NCBI GenBank assembly: GCA_015222805.1
Contig: JADFVZ010000125.1
Location: 24,342 to 88,341, forward strand
DNA from: Pseudomonadota bacterium
Lineage (GTDB): Bacteria; Pseudomonadota; Gammaproteobacteria; Xanthomonadales; SZUA-36
Length of the DNA stretch: 64,000 nt
Reading direction: 5' to 3'
Shown: positions 28,922 through 38,912 of the stretch, piece after piece
Layout: each line of letters begins with the position of its first letter
How positions within the stretch are numbered: position 1 is the first letter of the stretch
Translations under genes and position numbers: made by a program
Notes under the pieces: model-generated
Database searches by the model: none
Told to the model about the DNA's origin: nothing
The model's input: only the letters and a program-made list of their open reading frames with translations

Positions 28922-28948
28922 CAGTCTCATCTATTTCCAAAAATGACA
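28922..28948 (-). repeat. Family B terminal repeat, inverted
   Basis: Reverse complement TGTCATTTTTGGAAATAGATGAGACTG; one mismatch to 15835-15861. Confidence 0.75.
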
Positions 28949-29158
28949 CCTTTTGCTCCTGCTCTTTTTATTCGCAGGATAGGATTACACATGGGTCAAT
29001 TTTTGGTGAAAATTAGGGAGTAAAGTGGATCACTCTTTACATGTTTTCCGTTGGTGGATATTTGAAGTTTTCACAGGATGGGGTTTAGCAATGATTGACC
29101 AGTATGCCTTGATAAGACATTGGAATCCGTAATTTGGCTGATAATTTTGTCATGCAAA

Positions 29159-29184
29159 CTCTCTGTGGTACTTACCACAGAGAG
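29159..29184. repeat. Perfect 12-bp-arm palindrome
   Basis: CTCTCTGTGGTA-CT-TACCACAGAGAG. Confidence 0.85.
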
Positions 29185-29192
29185 TATACAAT

Positions 29193-29244
29193 TTTTCAAC
29201 ACCTTTATTGAACGCCTCGATCACTATCGGGTTTTTTATTGCTT
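29193..29244. repeat. Right copy of ~52-bp inverted repeat flanking the island
   Basis: Inverted relative to 2109-2161. Confidence 0.8.
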
Positions 29245-29388
29245 GCAGCATGGACAGGCAATGCACCAGGAATCAGTGTGCTTTCATCCAGGATGGTTTT
29301 CAGAGCAAAAACCCCGTTCCACTACCAGGCCTTAACGGGTCACAATATATGGCATTCAATATTCCCGGTAAACACCTGGTTGATTAGA

Positions 29389-30510
29389 TTAACTCCGGTC
29401 TTCAATTGAGTTAACCGTGCGATCATCCGGCCCTGTGTAGTCGGCCGTCGGGCGGATTATGCGGTTATTGGCACGCTGTTCAAAATCGTGCGCGGTCCAG
29501 CCAGTAATCCGTGACATCACGAATATCGGGGTAAACAGTCGGGTTGGAATACCCAGGAAATGATAGGCTGATGCATGGAAGAAGTCGGCATTGGCAAACA
29601 TGCCCTTCTCTTCTTTCATCACCCGTTCAACAGTTTCTGATACCGAGTAGAGAACTGTGTCACTAATTTCTTCAGCCAGGCGTTTCGACCAGCCCTTGAT
29701 AATCGCATTGCGCGGATCGCGTTTTTTGTACACCGCGTGTCCAAAACCCATGATTAATTCACGCGCCACCAGTTTACGTTTGATTTCTGTTTCAGCATGC
29801 TCAGCAGAATCCAGGGTTTCAATCAGGGCCATGGCTTCTTCATTGGCACCACCGTGGAGCGGACCGCGTAATGCACCGATAGAGGCAGTTACACAGGAGA
29901 ATAAATCTGACAATGTGGATGCGACCACCCTACCGGTGAAGGTAGAGGCATTAAATTCATGCTCTGCATATAATATTAATGAAACATCCATCACCCGCGC
30001 ATGCAGTTCGGATGGTTTTTCACCGTGTAACAGATGCAGGAAATGCCCACCGATAGAATCGTCATCGGTCTGGGTTTCTATTCTGATACCATCATGTGAA
30101 TAACGATACCAGTAGCAAATAATCGAGGGGAACGCAGCCATTAAGCGTTCGGCCACCTGCTGCTGGTTACTGAAATCGCCTTCGGGTTCGATATTGCCGA
30201 GGAAGGAACAGCCGGTGCGCATCACATCCATGGGATGGGTATCTGCCGGAATGCGCTCAAGTACATCGCACAATGCCTGCGGCAGTCCGCGCTGGCGGAT
30301 GCTGGCCGCCTTAAATTCATCCAGCTGCTGCTGGTTGGGCAGTTCGCCATGCCAGACCAGGTAAGCCGTTTCATAAAACGTGGCGTTTTCTGCCAGGTCG
30401 TCAACAGAGTATCCCCGGTAACGCAGGCTGTTGCCTTCAGCGCCAACGGTACAAATGCTGGTTTGACCAGCAGACTGGCCGCGCAGGCCGGCTTGTGGAT
30501 TGTCACCCAT
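29389..30510 (-). CDS. prpC: 2-methylcitrate synthase
   Basis: Citrate synthase family (GPLHGGANEEAM, MGFGHAVYKKRDPRN); next to prpB. Confidence 0.9.
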   Translation of the reverse strand: MGDNPQAGLRGQSAGQTSICTVGAEGNSLRYRGYSVDDLAENATFYETAYLVWHGELPNQQQLDEFKAASIRQRGLPQALCDVLERIPADTHPMDVMRTGCSFLGNIEPEGDFSNQQQVAERLMAAFPSIICYWYRYSHDGIRIETQTDDDSIGGHFLHLLHGEKPSELHARVMDVSLILYAEHEFNASTFTGRVVASTLSDLFSCVTASIGALRGPLHGGANEEAMALIETLDSAEHAETEIKRKLVARELIMGFGHAVYKKRDPRNAIIKGWSKRLAEEISDTVLYSVSETVERVMKEEKGMFANADFFHASAYHFLGIPTRLFTPIFVMSRITGWTAHDFEQRANNRIIRPTADYTGPDDRTVNSIEDRS

Positions 30511-30521
30511 GATAATTTTCC

Positions 30522-31406
30522 TTATTCAGTATTGTCTTTCTGCCCAGCAAACAGCTGATCCAGTTTTTGTTCATATTGGTGGTAACCGAGATACTCGTAG
30601 AGTTCTTCCCGGGTCTGCATGATTTCTACAACATTGCGTTGATGCCCGTCTTTCAGCAGGGCCTGGTAAACATTCATTGCCGCCTTGTTCATCGCCCGAT
30701 AAGCACCGCAGCAATATAAAACAATATCGACACCGACTTCACCCAGTTCGGGGGTGGAAAAGAGCGGGGTATGACCAAACTCGGTGATATTGGCCAGGAT
30801 TGGCACGCCGATTGCCTGACGGAACTTACGATAGTCCTCCAGCTCAAGCATGGCTTCCGGAAAAATCATATCCGCACCGGCTTCAACATAAGCAAGCGCA
30901 CGCTCGATTGTCGCATCAATACCTTCCACTGCCAGCGCATCCGTACGCGCCATAATCACAAAACCATCATCTGTGCGCGCATCAACTGCAGCTTTAATGC
31001 GGTCGGCCATTTCTGATTTGCTAACGACTTCCTTGCCCGGTCGGTGGCCACAGCGTTTCTGTGCTACCTGGTCTTCTATATGCATGGCAGCAGCACCAGC
31101 CTTACTGAGCGCACGTACTGTGCGGGCAATATTGAAGGCACCGCCAAAGCCGGTGTCTACATCCACCAGCAGGGGCAGGTCGCAGACATCGGTAATCCTG
31201 CGGATATCGATGAGAATATCTTCAAGGGCGGAGATGCCTAAATCAGGCATCCCCAGGGAATTGGCAGCAACGCCACCACCGGAGAGATAAATCGCCTTAT
31301 GCCCTGCATGTTTGGCCATGCGGGCGGTATAGGCATTTATGGTACCGACCACCTGCAGGGGTGCATGCCCGGCAACCAGTTGGCGGAATTGCTTACCCGC
31401 ACTCAC
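30522..31406 (-). CDS. prpB: Methylisocitrate lyase
   Basis: [39 protein letters not shown]. Confidence 0.95.
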   Translation of the reverse strand: MSAGKQFRQLVAGHAPLQVVGTINAYTARMAKHAGHKAIYLSGGGVAANSLGMPDLGISALEDILIDIRRITDVCDLPLLVDVDTGFGGAFNIARTVRALSKAGAAAMHIEDQVAQKRCGHRPGKEVVSKSEMADRIKAAVDARTDDGFVIMARTDALAVEGIDATIERALAYVEAGADMIFPEAMLELEDYRKFRQAIGVPILANITEFGHTPLFSTPELGEVGVDIVLYCCGAYRAMNKAAMNVYQALLKDGHQRNVVEIMQTREELYEYLGYHQYEQKLDQLFAGQKDNTE

Positions 31407-32374
31407 AGTAAGTTGCTAACCGCATCGGCCTCTTCACGTAATTCCTTATCGGTGGCATCCATACGTTCACGGCTGAAATCTGAGATTTCCAGGCCCTGGA
31501 CTATTTCATACTCACCGTCTTTACAGACACAGGGGAAGGAGTAGATAACCCCAGGCTCAATACCGTAACTACCATCTGCAGGAACCGCCATGGAAACCCA
31601 TTCGCCTTCAGCTGTTCCCAGTGCCCAGCTACGCATATGGTCAATTGCAGAAGATGCTGCGGAGGCCGCTGATGAAGCACCGCGGGCTTTAATAATGGCT
31701 GCGCCGCGCTGCTGCACTGTCGGAATAAAGGTATCTACATACCAGTCACTATCGACTTCGAGTGCATGCCCGCCAATTTCAACACTGCTGATATCAGGAT
31801 ACTGGGTGGATGAATGATTACCCCAGATAGTCATCTTGCGGATATCGCTGTTATGCGCACCGGTTTTAGTTGCCAGTTGCGCCAGCGAGCGATTGTGATC
31901 AAGGCGGGTCATCGCCGTAAAGTTGCGCGGATTAAGGTCAGGTGCGGCCGCACGTGCAATAAGTGCATTGGTATTGGCCGGGTTGCCAACAACCAGGACC
32001 TTGATATCCCGACTTGAATGTGTGTTCATCGCCTTGCCCTGGGGACCAAAAATCTGGCCATTGGCTGAGAGCAAATCGGCGCGTTCCATACCGGGACCGC
32101 GGGGTCTGGCACCAACCAGCAAAGCGTAATCAGTATCTTTAAAAGCTACATTGACATCATCGGTTGTTACCACGCCCTGTAATAAAGGAAATGCAGAATC
32201 ATCCAGCTCCATGGCAACACCTTCAAGCGCGCCCAATGCCGGCGCAATTTCCAGCAACTGCAGGATAACCGGCTGGTCCGGGCCCAGCATATCGCCGGCA
32301 GCGATACGGAAACAAAGTTGGTAACCAATTTGACCAGCGGCGCCGGTGATGGCAATACGAACGGGTGCTTTCAT
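31403..32374 (-). CDS. mdh: Malate dehydrogenase
   Basis: [40 protein letters not shown]. Confidence 0.95.
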   Translation of the reverse strand: MKAPVRIAITGAAGQIGYQLCFRIAAGDMLGPDQPVILQLLEIAPALGALEGVAMELDDSAFPLLQGVVTTDDVNVAFKDTDYALLVGARPRGPGMERADLLSANGQIFGPQGKAMNTHSSRDIKVLVVGNPANTNALIARAAAPDLNPRNFTAMTRLDHNRSLAQLATKTGAHNSDIRKMTIWGNHSSTQYPDISSVEIGGHALEVDSDWYVDTFIPTVQQRGAAIIKARGASSAASAASSAIDHMRSWALGTAEGEWVSMAVPADGSYGIEPGVIYSFPCVCKDGEYEIVQGLEISDFSRERMDATDKELREEADAVSNLL

Positions 32375-32535
32375 GGGAGTTCTCCAAATATTGAGCTCTG
32401 TATAGAGCAATTAAAGGCGGTAAATAATGATCCTGAATATCTGTGCTATTGTACCGCAAGCTGAGTCGGGATTGCCCGATACTGGAACTACTTTAGTCTA
32501 AATATTGACACCAATTAAATGAGGCAGGTCAATCG

Positions 32536-34278
32536 ATGCTACATAAACCCACACTTTCCGGCTTTACACCACGAAAACTCACATTTTGCATCACTCTGGC
32601 ATTCCTCAGCCTGGGTTTACCTGCCCCGTCCCAGGCCGCGGACCGGGTTACCGGTAATCCCTTTGTAACCCGCTCTGAAGTTATCGCCACCGAGGCCATG
32701 GTTGCCAGCTCCCAGCCGCTGGCGTCACAGATCGGCCTGAACATACTAAAAAAAGGTGGCAATGCCATTGATGCCGCCATTGCCATGAACGCTGCCCTGG
32801 GTTTGATGGAACCTACCGGTAACGGCATGGGTGGTGACCTGTTTGCAATCGTCTGGGATGCGAAGTCACAAAACCTGTATGGCTTGAATGCCAGCGGGCG
32901 CTCCCCGCTGGGACTGACACGTGAATGGTTTATTGAAAACGGGCATAAGAAAATCCCTGCCTATGGTCCCCTGCCCGTTTCCGTTCCCGGCGCAGTTGAC
33001 GGCTGGTTTGAGCTGCATCAGCGGTTTGGCAGCCTGCCGATGGCTGATATTTTAAAGCCAGCCATTAATTACGCCCGCAAGGGTTTTCCTGTCTCCGAAC
33101 TGATCGCCTATTACTGGAACCTTTCAATTCCAGCACGCAAGCAATATCCGGGGTTTCTTGAGCAGTACACCATTGACGGACGGGCACCAAAGACCGGGGA
33201 AATCTGGAAAAACCCGAATCTCGCCAATACCCTGGAAAAAATCGCCACCAGTGGACGGGATGTGTTTTATAAAGATGAAATCGCCCACACCATTGCCGAT
33301 TATATGCAGGCCAACGGTGGCTTCCTCAGTTACGAGGACCTGAGTTTGCACAGCTCGGAATGGATCACCCCGGTTTCCACCAGTTACCGCGGTTACGATG
33401 TCTGGGAACTGCCACCTAACGGCCAGGGAATTGCAGCACTGCAGATATTGAATATCCTCGAGCCGCATGATTTGAAGAAAATGGGCTTCGGCAGCGCTGA
33501 CAGCCTGCACTTAATGCTTGAAGCCAAGAAAATCGCCTATGAAGACCGGGCAAAATTCTATGCGGACCCTGCCTTTAATAAAATCCCGGTAGAGATGCTG
33601 ATCTCCAAATACTATGCCGAGAAAAAAGCCAGCCTGCTGGATATGAAAAAAGCCGCGAAAAGCTATCCCAGTGGTGATCCCGAGGTCTTGCGCGATGGCG
33701 ACACCATCTACCTGACTACTGCCGATAAAGACGGCAACATGGTCTCGTTGATCCAGAGCAATTACCGCGGCATGGGCTCCGGCATGACCCCACCCGGGCT
33801 GGGCTTTATCCTCCAGGACCGGGGTGAGTTATTTACCCTTGAAGAAGGCCATTTCAACAGCTTCGAAGCGGGTAAACGTCCTTTCCACACCATCATCCCC
33901 GCCTTTATTACCAGAGACGGCAAGCCCTGGGTCAGTTTCGGCCTGATGGGTGGCGGCATGCAACCACAGGGACATGTGCAGATCGTTACCAACCTGATTG
34001 ACTTTGGGATGAACCTGCAGGAAGCCGGCGATGCTCCCCGGTGGCACCATTATGGCTCCAGCCAACCGGATGGTGGGGTGATGAAAGACGGCGGCACGGT
34101 TAACCTGGAAACCGGCTTTGATTACAAAGTCATCCGCGAACTGATGCGCCGTGGACATAAAATCGAATACGCCAACGGCCCATACGGTGGCTATCAGGCC
34201 ATTTTGAAAGATCCAGCCAATGACGTTTATTACGGTGCCTCAGAATCTCGTAAAGATGGCCAGGCGGCAGGTTACTAA
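32536..34278 (+). CDS. ggt: Gamma-glutamyltransferase family protein
   Basis: GGNAIDAAIAMNAALGLMEPTGNGMGGDLF; DKDGNMVSLIQSNYRGMGSG. Confidence 0.9.
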   Translation: MLHKPTLSGFTPRKLTFCITLAFLSLGLPAPSQAADRVTGNPFVTRSEVIATEAMVASSQPLASQIGLNILKKGGNAIDAAIAMNAALGLMEPTGNGMGGDLFAIVWDAKSQNLYGLNASGRSPLGLTREWFIENGHKKIPAYGPLPVSVPGAVDGWFELHQRFGSLPMADILKPAINYARKGFPVSELIAYYWNLSIPARKQYPGFLEQYTIDGRAPKTGEIWKNPNLANTLEKIATSGRDVFYKDEIAHTIADYMQANGGFLSYEDLSLHSSEWITPVSTSYRGYDVWELPPNGQGIAALQILNILEPHDLKKMGFGSADSLHLMLEAKKIAYEDRAKFYADPAFNKIPVEMLISKYYAEKKASLLDMKKAAKSYPSGDPEVLRDGDTIYLTTADKDGNMVSLIQSNYRGMGSGMTPPGLGFILQDRGELFTLEEGHFNSFEAGKRPFHTIIPAFITRDGKPWVSFGLMGGGMQPQGHVQIVTNLIDFGMNLQEAGDAPRWHHYGSSQPDGGVMKDGGTVNLETGFDYKVIRELMRRGHKIEYANGPYGGYQAILKDPANDVYYGASESRKDGQAAGY

Positions 34279-34529
34279 GCCGGCAAAGCAGCTGGACCAA
34301 CCAGGACTTCAATAAGGCCAGCCAATTTTATCGGGAATACTCGATTAAAGCAGGATGAATCCCTGTTTAAGCAGCCATCATTACTACAAAGACAAGCTAA
34401 CTTGCTCTTTTTTCAATACTTTGCTTGATCTGTGACATGGCGATTTTCCATCGGAATGGCATTATTCAGTCAGTGCTGATGTCAACTATTTTCAGCATTG
34501 CTTAATACGAATGGAACGAGGAAAATTTT

Positions 34530-35897
34530 ATGTTAGATACTAGTCAGTTAAAAACAGAATCCCAGATACTGGACGACTTTATGCGGGTGGTTATACAAAG
34601 AAACCCTGCCGAAACTGAATTTCACCAGGCCGTACTGGAATTTGCCAAAGATGTTTTACCCTTTGTCGCCGAAAACCCTGAATACCAGGGGGCCAATCTT
34701 TCACAGCGCCTCACCGAACCGGATCGGGTTATCACCTTCCGGGTAACCTGGGAAGATGATGACGGGAAAATTCATGTTAATCGTGGATACCGGATTCAAC
34801 ATTGCAACGCCATCGGACCCTACAAGGGTGGCTTACGATTCCACCCATCTGTGTCCCTTAGTGTGCTTAAGTTTCTCGCATTCGAGCAGACTTTCAAAAA
34901 CAGCCTTACAGGCTTGCCAATGGGTGGCGCCAAGGGTGGTTCTGACTTTGACCCCAAGGGTAAATCAGACCGTGAGATCATGCGTTTTTGCCAAAGTTTC
35001 ATGACCGAACTCTACCGCCACATTGGTCCGGATACGGATGTTCCTGCAGGTGACATTGGTGTCGGCGGACGCGAAATCAGCTATCTATTCGGCCAGTATA
35101 AACGTCTGGTAAACCAGTTCACCGGCGTACTTACCGGTAAATCCATGGAATTCGGCGGCAGTCAAATTCGTCCTGAAGCCACAGGCTATGGCACCATCTA
35201 CTTTATGGAAGATATGCTCAGGCACAAAGGACAATCAATTAAAGGCAAGACCTGCCTGGTTTCCGGCTCCGGTAATGTTGCCCAGTTTGCGGTGGAGAAA
35301 TTAATTCAACATGGTGCCAAACCGGTAACTATGTCTGATTCATCAGGATTTATCCACGACCCTGCTGGTATCGATAATGAGAAATTGACCTGGATCACAG
35401 AATTAAAAAATGTTCGCCGCGGTCGCATCTCTGAGTATGCCGAAAAGTATGGCGTAGAGTACTTCCCCGGTCAGCGCCCATGGTCAATCCCCTGTGACCT
35501 GGCATTTCCCTGCGCTACCCAGAATGAAGTCAACCGGGAAGATGCTAAAACACTGGTTGGCAACGGCTGCATAGGTATATCTGAAGGTGCCAATATGCCT
35601 TCCGACATGGAAGCCATTGATGTTTACCTGGAGGCAAAAATCCTTTACGGTCCTGCCAAGGCAGCCAATGCTGGCGGTGTTGCAATTTCCGGACTTGAAA
35701 TGTCGCAAAACAGTCTGCGTATGTCATGGACCCGCGAAACACTAAACGACCACCTGGGTGACATCATGCGCAATATCCACGAAAGTTGCCTGGAGCATGG
35801 CACCGAGCCTGACGGTTACGTGAACTATCTCCGTGGTGCCAATATAGCCGGCTTCAAGAAAGTCGCCAACGCTTTGCTGGCCTATGGTGTAGTTTAA
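34530..35897 (+). CDS. gdhA: NADP-specific glutamate dehydrogenase
   Basis: YKGGLRFHPSV, LPMGGAKGGSDFDPKGKSD, GFKKVANALLAYGVV. Confidence 0.95.
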   Translation: MLDTSQLKTESQILDDFMRVVIQRNPAETEFHQAVLEFAKDVLPFVAENPEYQGANLSQRLTEPDRVITFRVTWEDDDGKIHVNRGYRIQHCNAIGPYKGGLRFHPSVSLSVLKFLAFEQTFKNSLTGLPMGGAKGGSDFDPKGKSDREIMRFCQSFMTELYRHIGPDTDVPAGDIGVGGREISYLFGQYKRLVNQFTGVLTGKSMEFGGSQIRPEATGYGTIYFMEDMLRHKGQSIKGKTCLVSGSGNVAQFAVEKLIQHGAKPVTMSDSSGFIHDPAGIDNEKLTWITELKNVRRGRISEYAEKYGVEYFPGQRPWSIPCDLAFPCATQNEVNREDAKTLVGNGCIGISEGANMPSDMEAIDVYLEAKILYGPAKAANAGGVAISGLEMSQNSLRMSWTRETLNDHLGDIMRNIHESCLEHGTEPDGYVNYLRGANIAGFKKVANALLAYGVV

Positions 35898-35913
35898 TAA
35901 AAACCATTCCATC

Positions 35914-35948
35914 GAGGTCGGGCTAAATACCTGTTTTAGCCCGACCTC
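35914..35948 (+). terminator. Stem-loop after gdhA
   Basis: GAGGTCGGGCTAAA...TTTAGCCCGACCTC. Confidence 0.8.
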
Positions 35949-35985
35949 ATATTAGCTAAACAACCCCGGGAATAGGAGAAACACG

Positions 35986-37062
35986 GTGAAAATAGCAGTA
36001 TTAGGAGCCGGTGCCGGCGGCACAACAATGGCATTTGATTGTGCCGCCCATGGACACGAAGTCAGCCTGTTTGATTTCCCGCAGTTCGCTGGCAATATCG
36101 AGGCAATCTCCAGTCAGGGAGGTATTCACTCAGAAGGAAATATCTCCGGGTTTAGCCACATTGCTTATGCGGGCCATGATATCGATAAAACCCTGGCGGG
36201 AGCCGCTCTAATCTATGTTGTCGGACCGGCCTATGCCACCGAGCCCTTTGGCAGGGCTGTAGCAGGAAAACTGCAGCAGGGCCAAACAGTGATCGTCAGC
36301 CCCGGATCCTGCGGTGGAGCACTTGCCTTTAAACGCTCTGCCGGCCTGGCCGTTGATGATGAAACCATTCGAGTCGCAGAGACCTCAACCCTGCATTACG
36401 CTGTTCGCCTGATTAAACCGGGACGAGTAAACGTATTCCTTAAACTCAGGGCTGGCAACCTGCTGGCAGCATTGCCGGGCGGTCATACCGCGGATATCCT
36501 ACAACTAATCCAGGATGTTTACCCTGGCATGGAACCCGCACACAATGTAATTCAAACCAGCCTGCAAAATGCCAATCCTGTGATCCATCCGGTAGTTTCG
36601 CTGGCAAATGCGGCTCGCATTGAAGGTACAGGCGGGGATTTTCTATTCTATGAGGATGGAGTCACTGATTCCGTCGGCCGCCTGATCGAGGCTGTCGATA
36701 AAGAGCGCATCAGCATCGGCAGGAAGATGGGTATTACGGTTTTGCCTGATCCGGAGCTGGGTATACGTCAGGGCTATATGCTGGAAAATAATTACGGTAG
36801 TGGTTACCGCGAAGCACCGGGCTTTTTAGGTATCGGTGCGCAGCCACAACTCGATCATCGTTATATCAATGAAGATGTAGGTTACGGCCTGGTGTTTATG
36901 TCAACTCTCGCCCGTCAGGTAGGTGTCGCTACCCCGACTATAGACGCAGTTATCCAGATGGCATCGATACTTATGGATCGTGACTATGCCGGCGAAGCAT
37001 TGCGTACACCCCTGAGTCTCGGCATTGGCGAATATACTGCTGCAGAACTTGCTACGCTTTGA
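35986..37062 (+). CDS. NAD/NADP octopine/nopaline dehydrogenase family protein
   Basis: GTG start; MKIAVLGAGAGGTTMAFDCAAHGHEV; YRE-rich C-domain. Confidence 0.75.
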   Translation: MKIAVLGAGAGGTTMAFDCAAHGHEVSLFDFPQFAGNIEAISSQGGIHSEGNISGFSHIAYAGHDIDKTLAGAALIYVVGPAYATEPFGRAVAGKLQQGQTVIVSPGSCGGALAFKRSAGLAVDDETIRVAETSTLHYAVRLIKPGRVNVFLKLRAGNLLAALPGGHTADILQLIQDVYPGMEPAHNVIQTSLQNANPVIHPVVSLANAARIEGTGGDFLFYEDGVTDSVGRLIEAVDKERISIGRKMGITVLPDPELGIRQGYMLENNYGSGYREAPGFLGIGAQPQLDHRYINEDVGYGLVFMSTLARQVGVATPTIDAVIQMASILMDRDYAGEALRTPLSLGIGEYTAAELATL

Positions 37063-37160
37063 TTTATCGAAAGTTTGTGCACAGACAGCAAAGCTGATCT
37101 GCAGACGCCCGGATTGCTGGAATGGGATGAAGTCCGAGTAGTTACAAATACAGCTAATTA

Positions 37161-37277
37161 ATCGAATATGCCAATGGCCCATACAGCGGCTATCAGACTC
37201 TTTTGAAAGACCCAGGTAATGGTGTTTATTACGGTGCCAGGGAGTCGCGCAAAGATGGGCAAGCCGCAGGATATTGA
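37161..37277 (+). pseudogene. Duplicated 3' fragment of gamma-glutamyltransferase
   Basis: IEYANGPYSGYQTLLKDPGNGVYYGARESRKDGQAAGY* versus intact ggt C-terminus IEYANGPYGGYQAILKDPANDVYYGASESRKDGQAAGY*. Confidence 0.92.
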
Positions 37278-37400
37278 AAATATGACAGCAACATAACTTT
37301 TTCTTAAGATTACAGAAATACTTTGTAACAAAATAACACATTCCTGAAATGGATTTGAAACGGCTCCTGTATATATTGAAACCTGGAATCCACCAGACCC

Positions 37401-38753
37401 ATGCAGGAGATACCCATGCAAAGGAAGCCTACAGCTGGAATCAGCATACTCGCACCTGGCCTCTATGCCGCCCTACTCGCCTTATTTATTTTCCCTGCAA
37501 CACAGGCAGTTGCCGGAGATGGCCCGAAAGGCCCTGAACATCGCTATCGAAACCCAGGCTATAGCAATCAAGATGGCTACAACAGTGAAAACGCCTATGG
37601 AATTAAAAACCTGGCTTACTATGGCGACTGGGATTCAAATCGCGTCTTCATAATTGATGTTGATGAAATGAGCCTGGTAACAATCGTCGAAAATACCGGG
37701 GACGGGCCCTACGGCATAGACCAGCAAGGCAGCACAAAGGCTTATGCGTTAACCCGCAAGACTGAATCCCTGACCGTTGTTGACAACTATGAGATTGAAA
37801 ATGCTGGTGAGATTCCCCTTGAGCACAAGCCTCGCTCAACACATTTCAATTCGAACACCGGCCTGACACTGGTTGCTGGCGCCGACAAAGTGATGACCAG
37901 CATCATCCGTGTTAAACATGACAAAGTCGTGAAAGTCATGGGTTATACCGAACTGGCACAGCCGCATGATTACGGCGGCTCACTGGCAACCGGACACCCC
38001 ATGTGGGTGGATGATGAACGTTTTCTGATGCTCGACCGGGATGAACGCGAAATTCAATTATGGGACCGCAGGGGAAAACTCCTGTCAGTACTGGAAACAC
38101 CAACCTCTGTTCACCATGTTTTTCAGTCACCGCTGGATATGCAGAAAAACAAGATGACTTTCTACGCCGTTGCCGAAGGTAATCGGGATGAACTCGTGTC
38201 TCCCTCTATTTTACGCTTCAAAATCCACCGTGGAAAAATGCGCATCAGTGGAGAAGCAGTACTCAGCGAGTACGATACTGAAGTACTTGATGTAACTATA
38301 ATGGGCTCCCACCATGCAGACTTTCATCCAGATGGTGTACATATTTATATTGGTTCCGCCGAAGGCCATGTTTTTGTAGTCAATAAAAATACCATGAAAA
38401 TTATAACCATGATTGATACCGGCAAGGGCTCAGGTCACACAACTTTTATACCGATGCATGACCTGGCAATCGTAACCAACCACAACGACACCCACATGAC
38501 CGTGATTGATACCGTGGAACATAAAAAGCTGCAGGATATTGAGGTTGCCAGCTCCGCCGACCCTACCTATAAGTCCCAGTCACATACATCAGGCGTCAGT
38601 GCAGACATGCAGTATTTCTACAGTGCCGCCAGCCATGATGGTGAATTCTTTGAAATTGACCTGAACACGTTGGAAGTTTCGCGCCGGGTTTACCTGGGTG
38701 GCAATGTACTGATGGGCAGTTTCATCTGGGATGGTGATGCTGAAAACATGTAA
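37401..38753 (+). CDS. Secreted beta-propeller (YncE-like) protein
   Basis: Signal peptide; repeated blade-like motifs (VFIIDVDEMSLVTIVENTGDGPYGID). Confidence 0.6.
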   Translation: MQEIPMQRKPTAGISILAPGLYAALLALFIFPATQAVAGDGPKGPEHRYRNPGYSNQDGYNSENAYGIKNLAYYGDWDSNRVFIIDVDEMSLVTIVENTGDGPYGIDQQGSTKAYALTRKTESLTVVDNYEIENAGEIPLEHKPRSTHFNSNTGLTLVAGADKVMTSIIRVKHDKVVKVMGYTELAQPHDYGGSLATGHPMWVDDERFLMLDRDEREIQLWDRRGKLLSVLETPTSVHHVFQSPLDMQKNKMTFYAVAEGNRDELVSPSILRFKIHRGKMRISGEAVLSEYDTEVLDVTIMGSHHADFHPDGVHIYIGSAEGHVFVVNKNTMKIITMIDTGKGSGHTTFIPMHDLAIVTNHNDTHMTVIDTVEHKKLQDIEVASSADPTYKSQSHTSGVSADMQYFYSAASHDGEFFEIDLNTLEVSRRVYLGGNVLMGSFIWDGDAENM

Positions 38754-38912
38754 AGGGGATAAGCCTTAACCCTTTGCAGGGGAATATGCATACCTGCAGT
38801 ACAGAAAGGTCGTAATTTTTAGGTAAACATTGTACAATTGACCGGCTAAGCCGCCTGTATTTCAGGCGGTTGTTACTTTATAACTTCAAACAATTTAAGC
38901 CGAATCAAGATT

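Noticed and set aside
15835-28948. A single clean family B transposon with target duplication
   Set aside because: Flanking pentamers AATGG and CCTTT are not a direct duplication, and extra ends lie inside; nested or rearranged structure is more likely.
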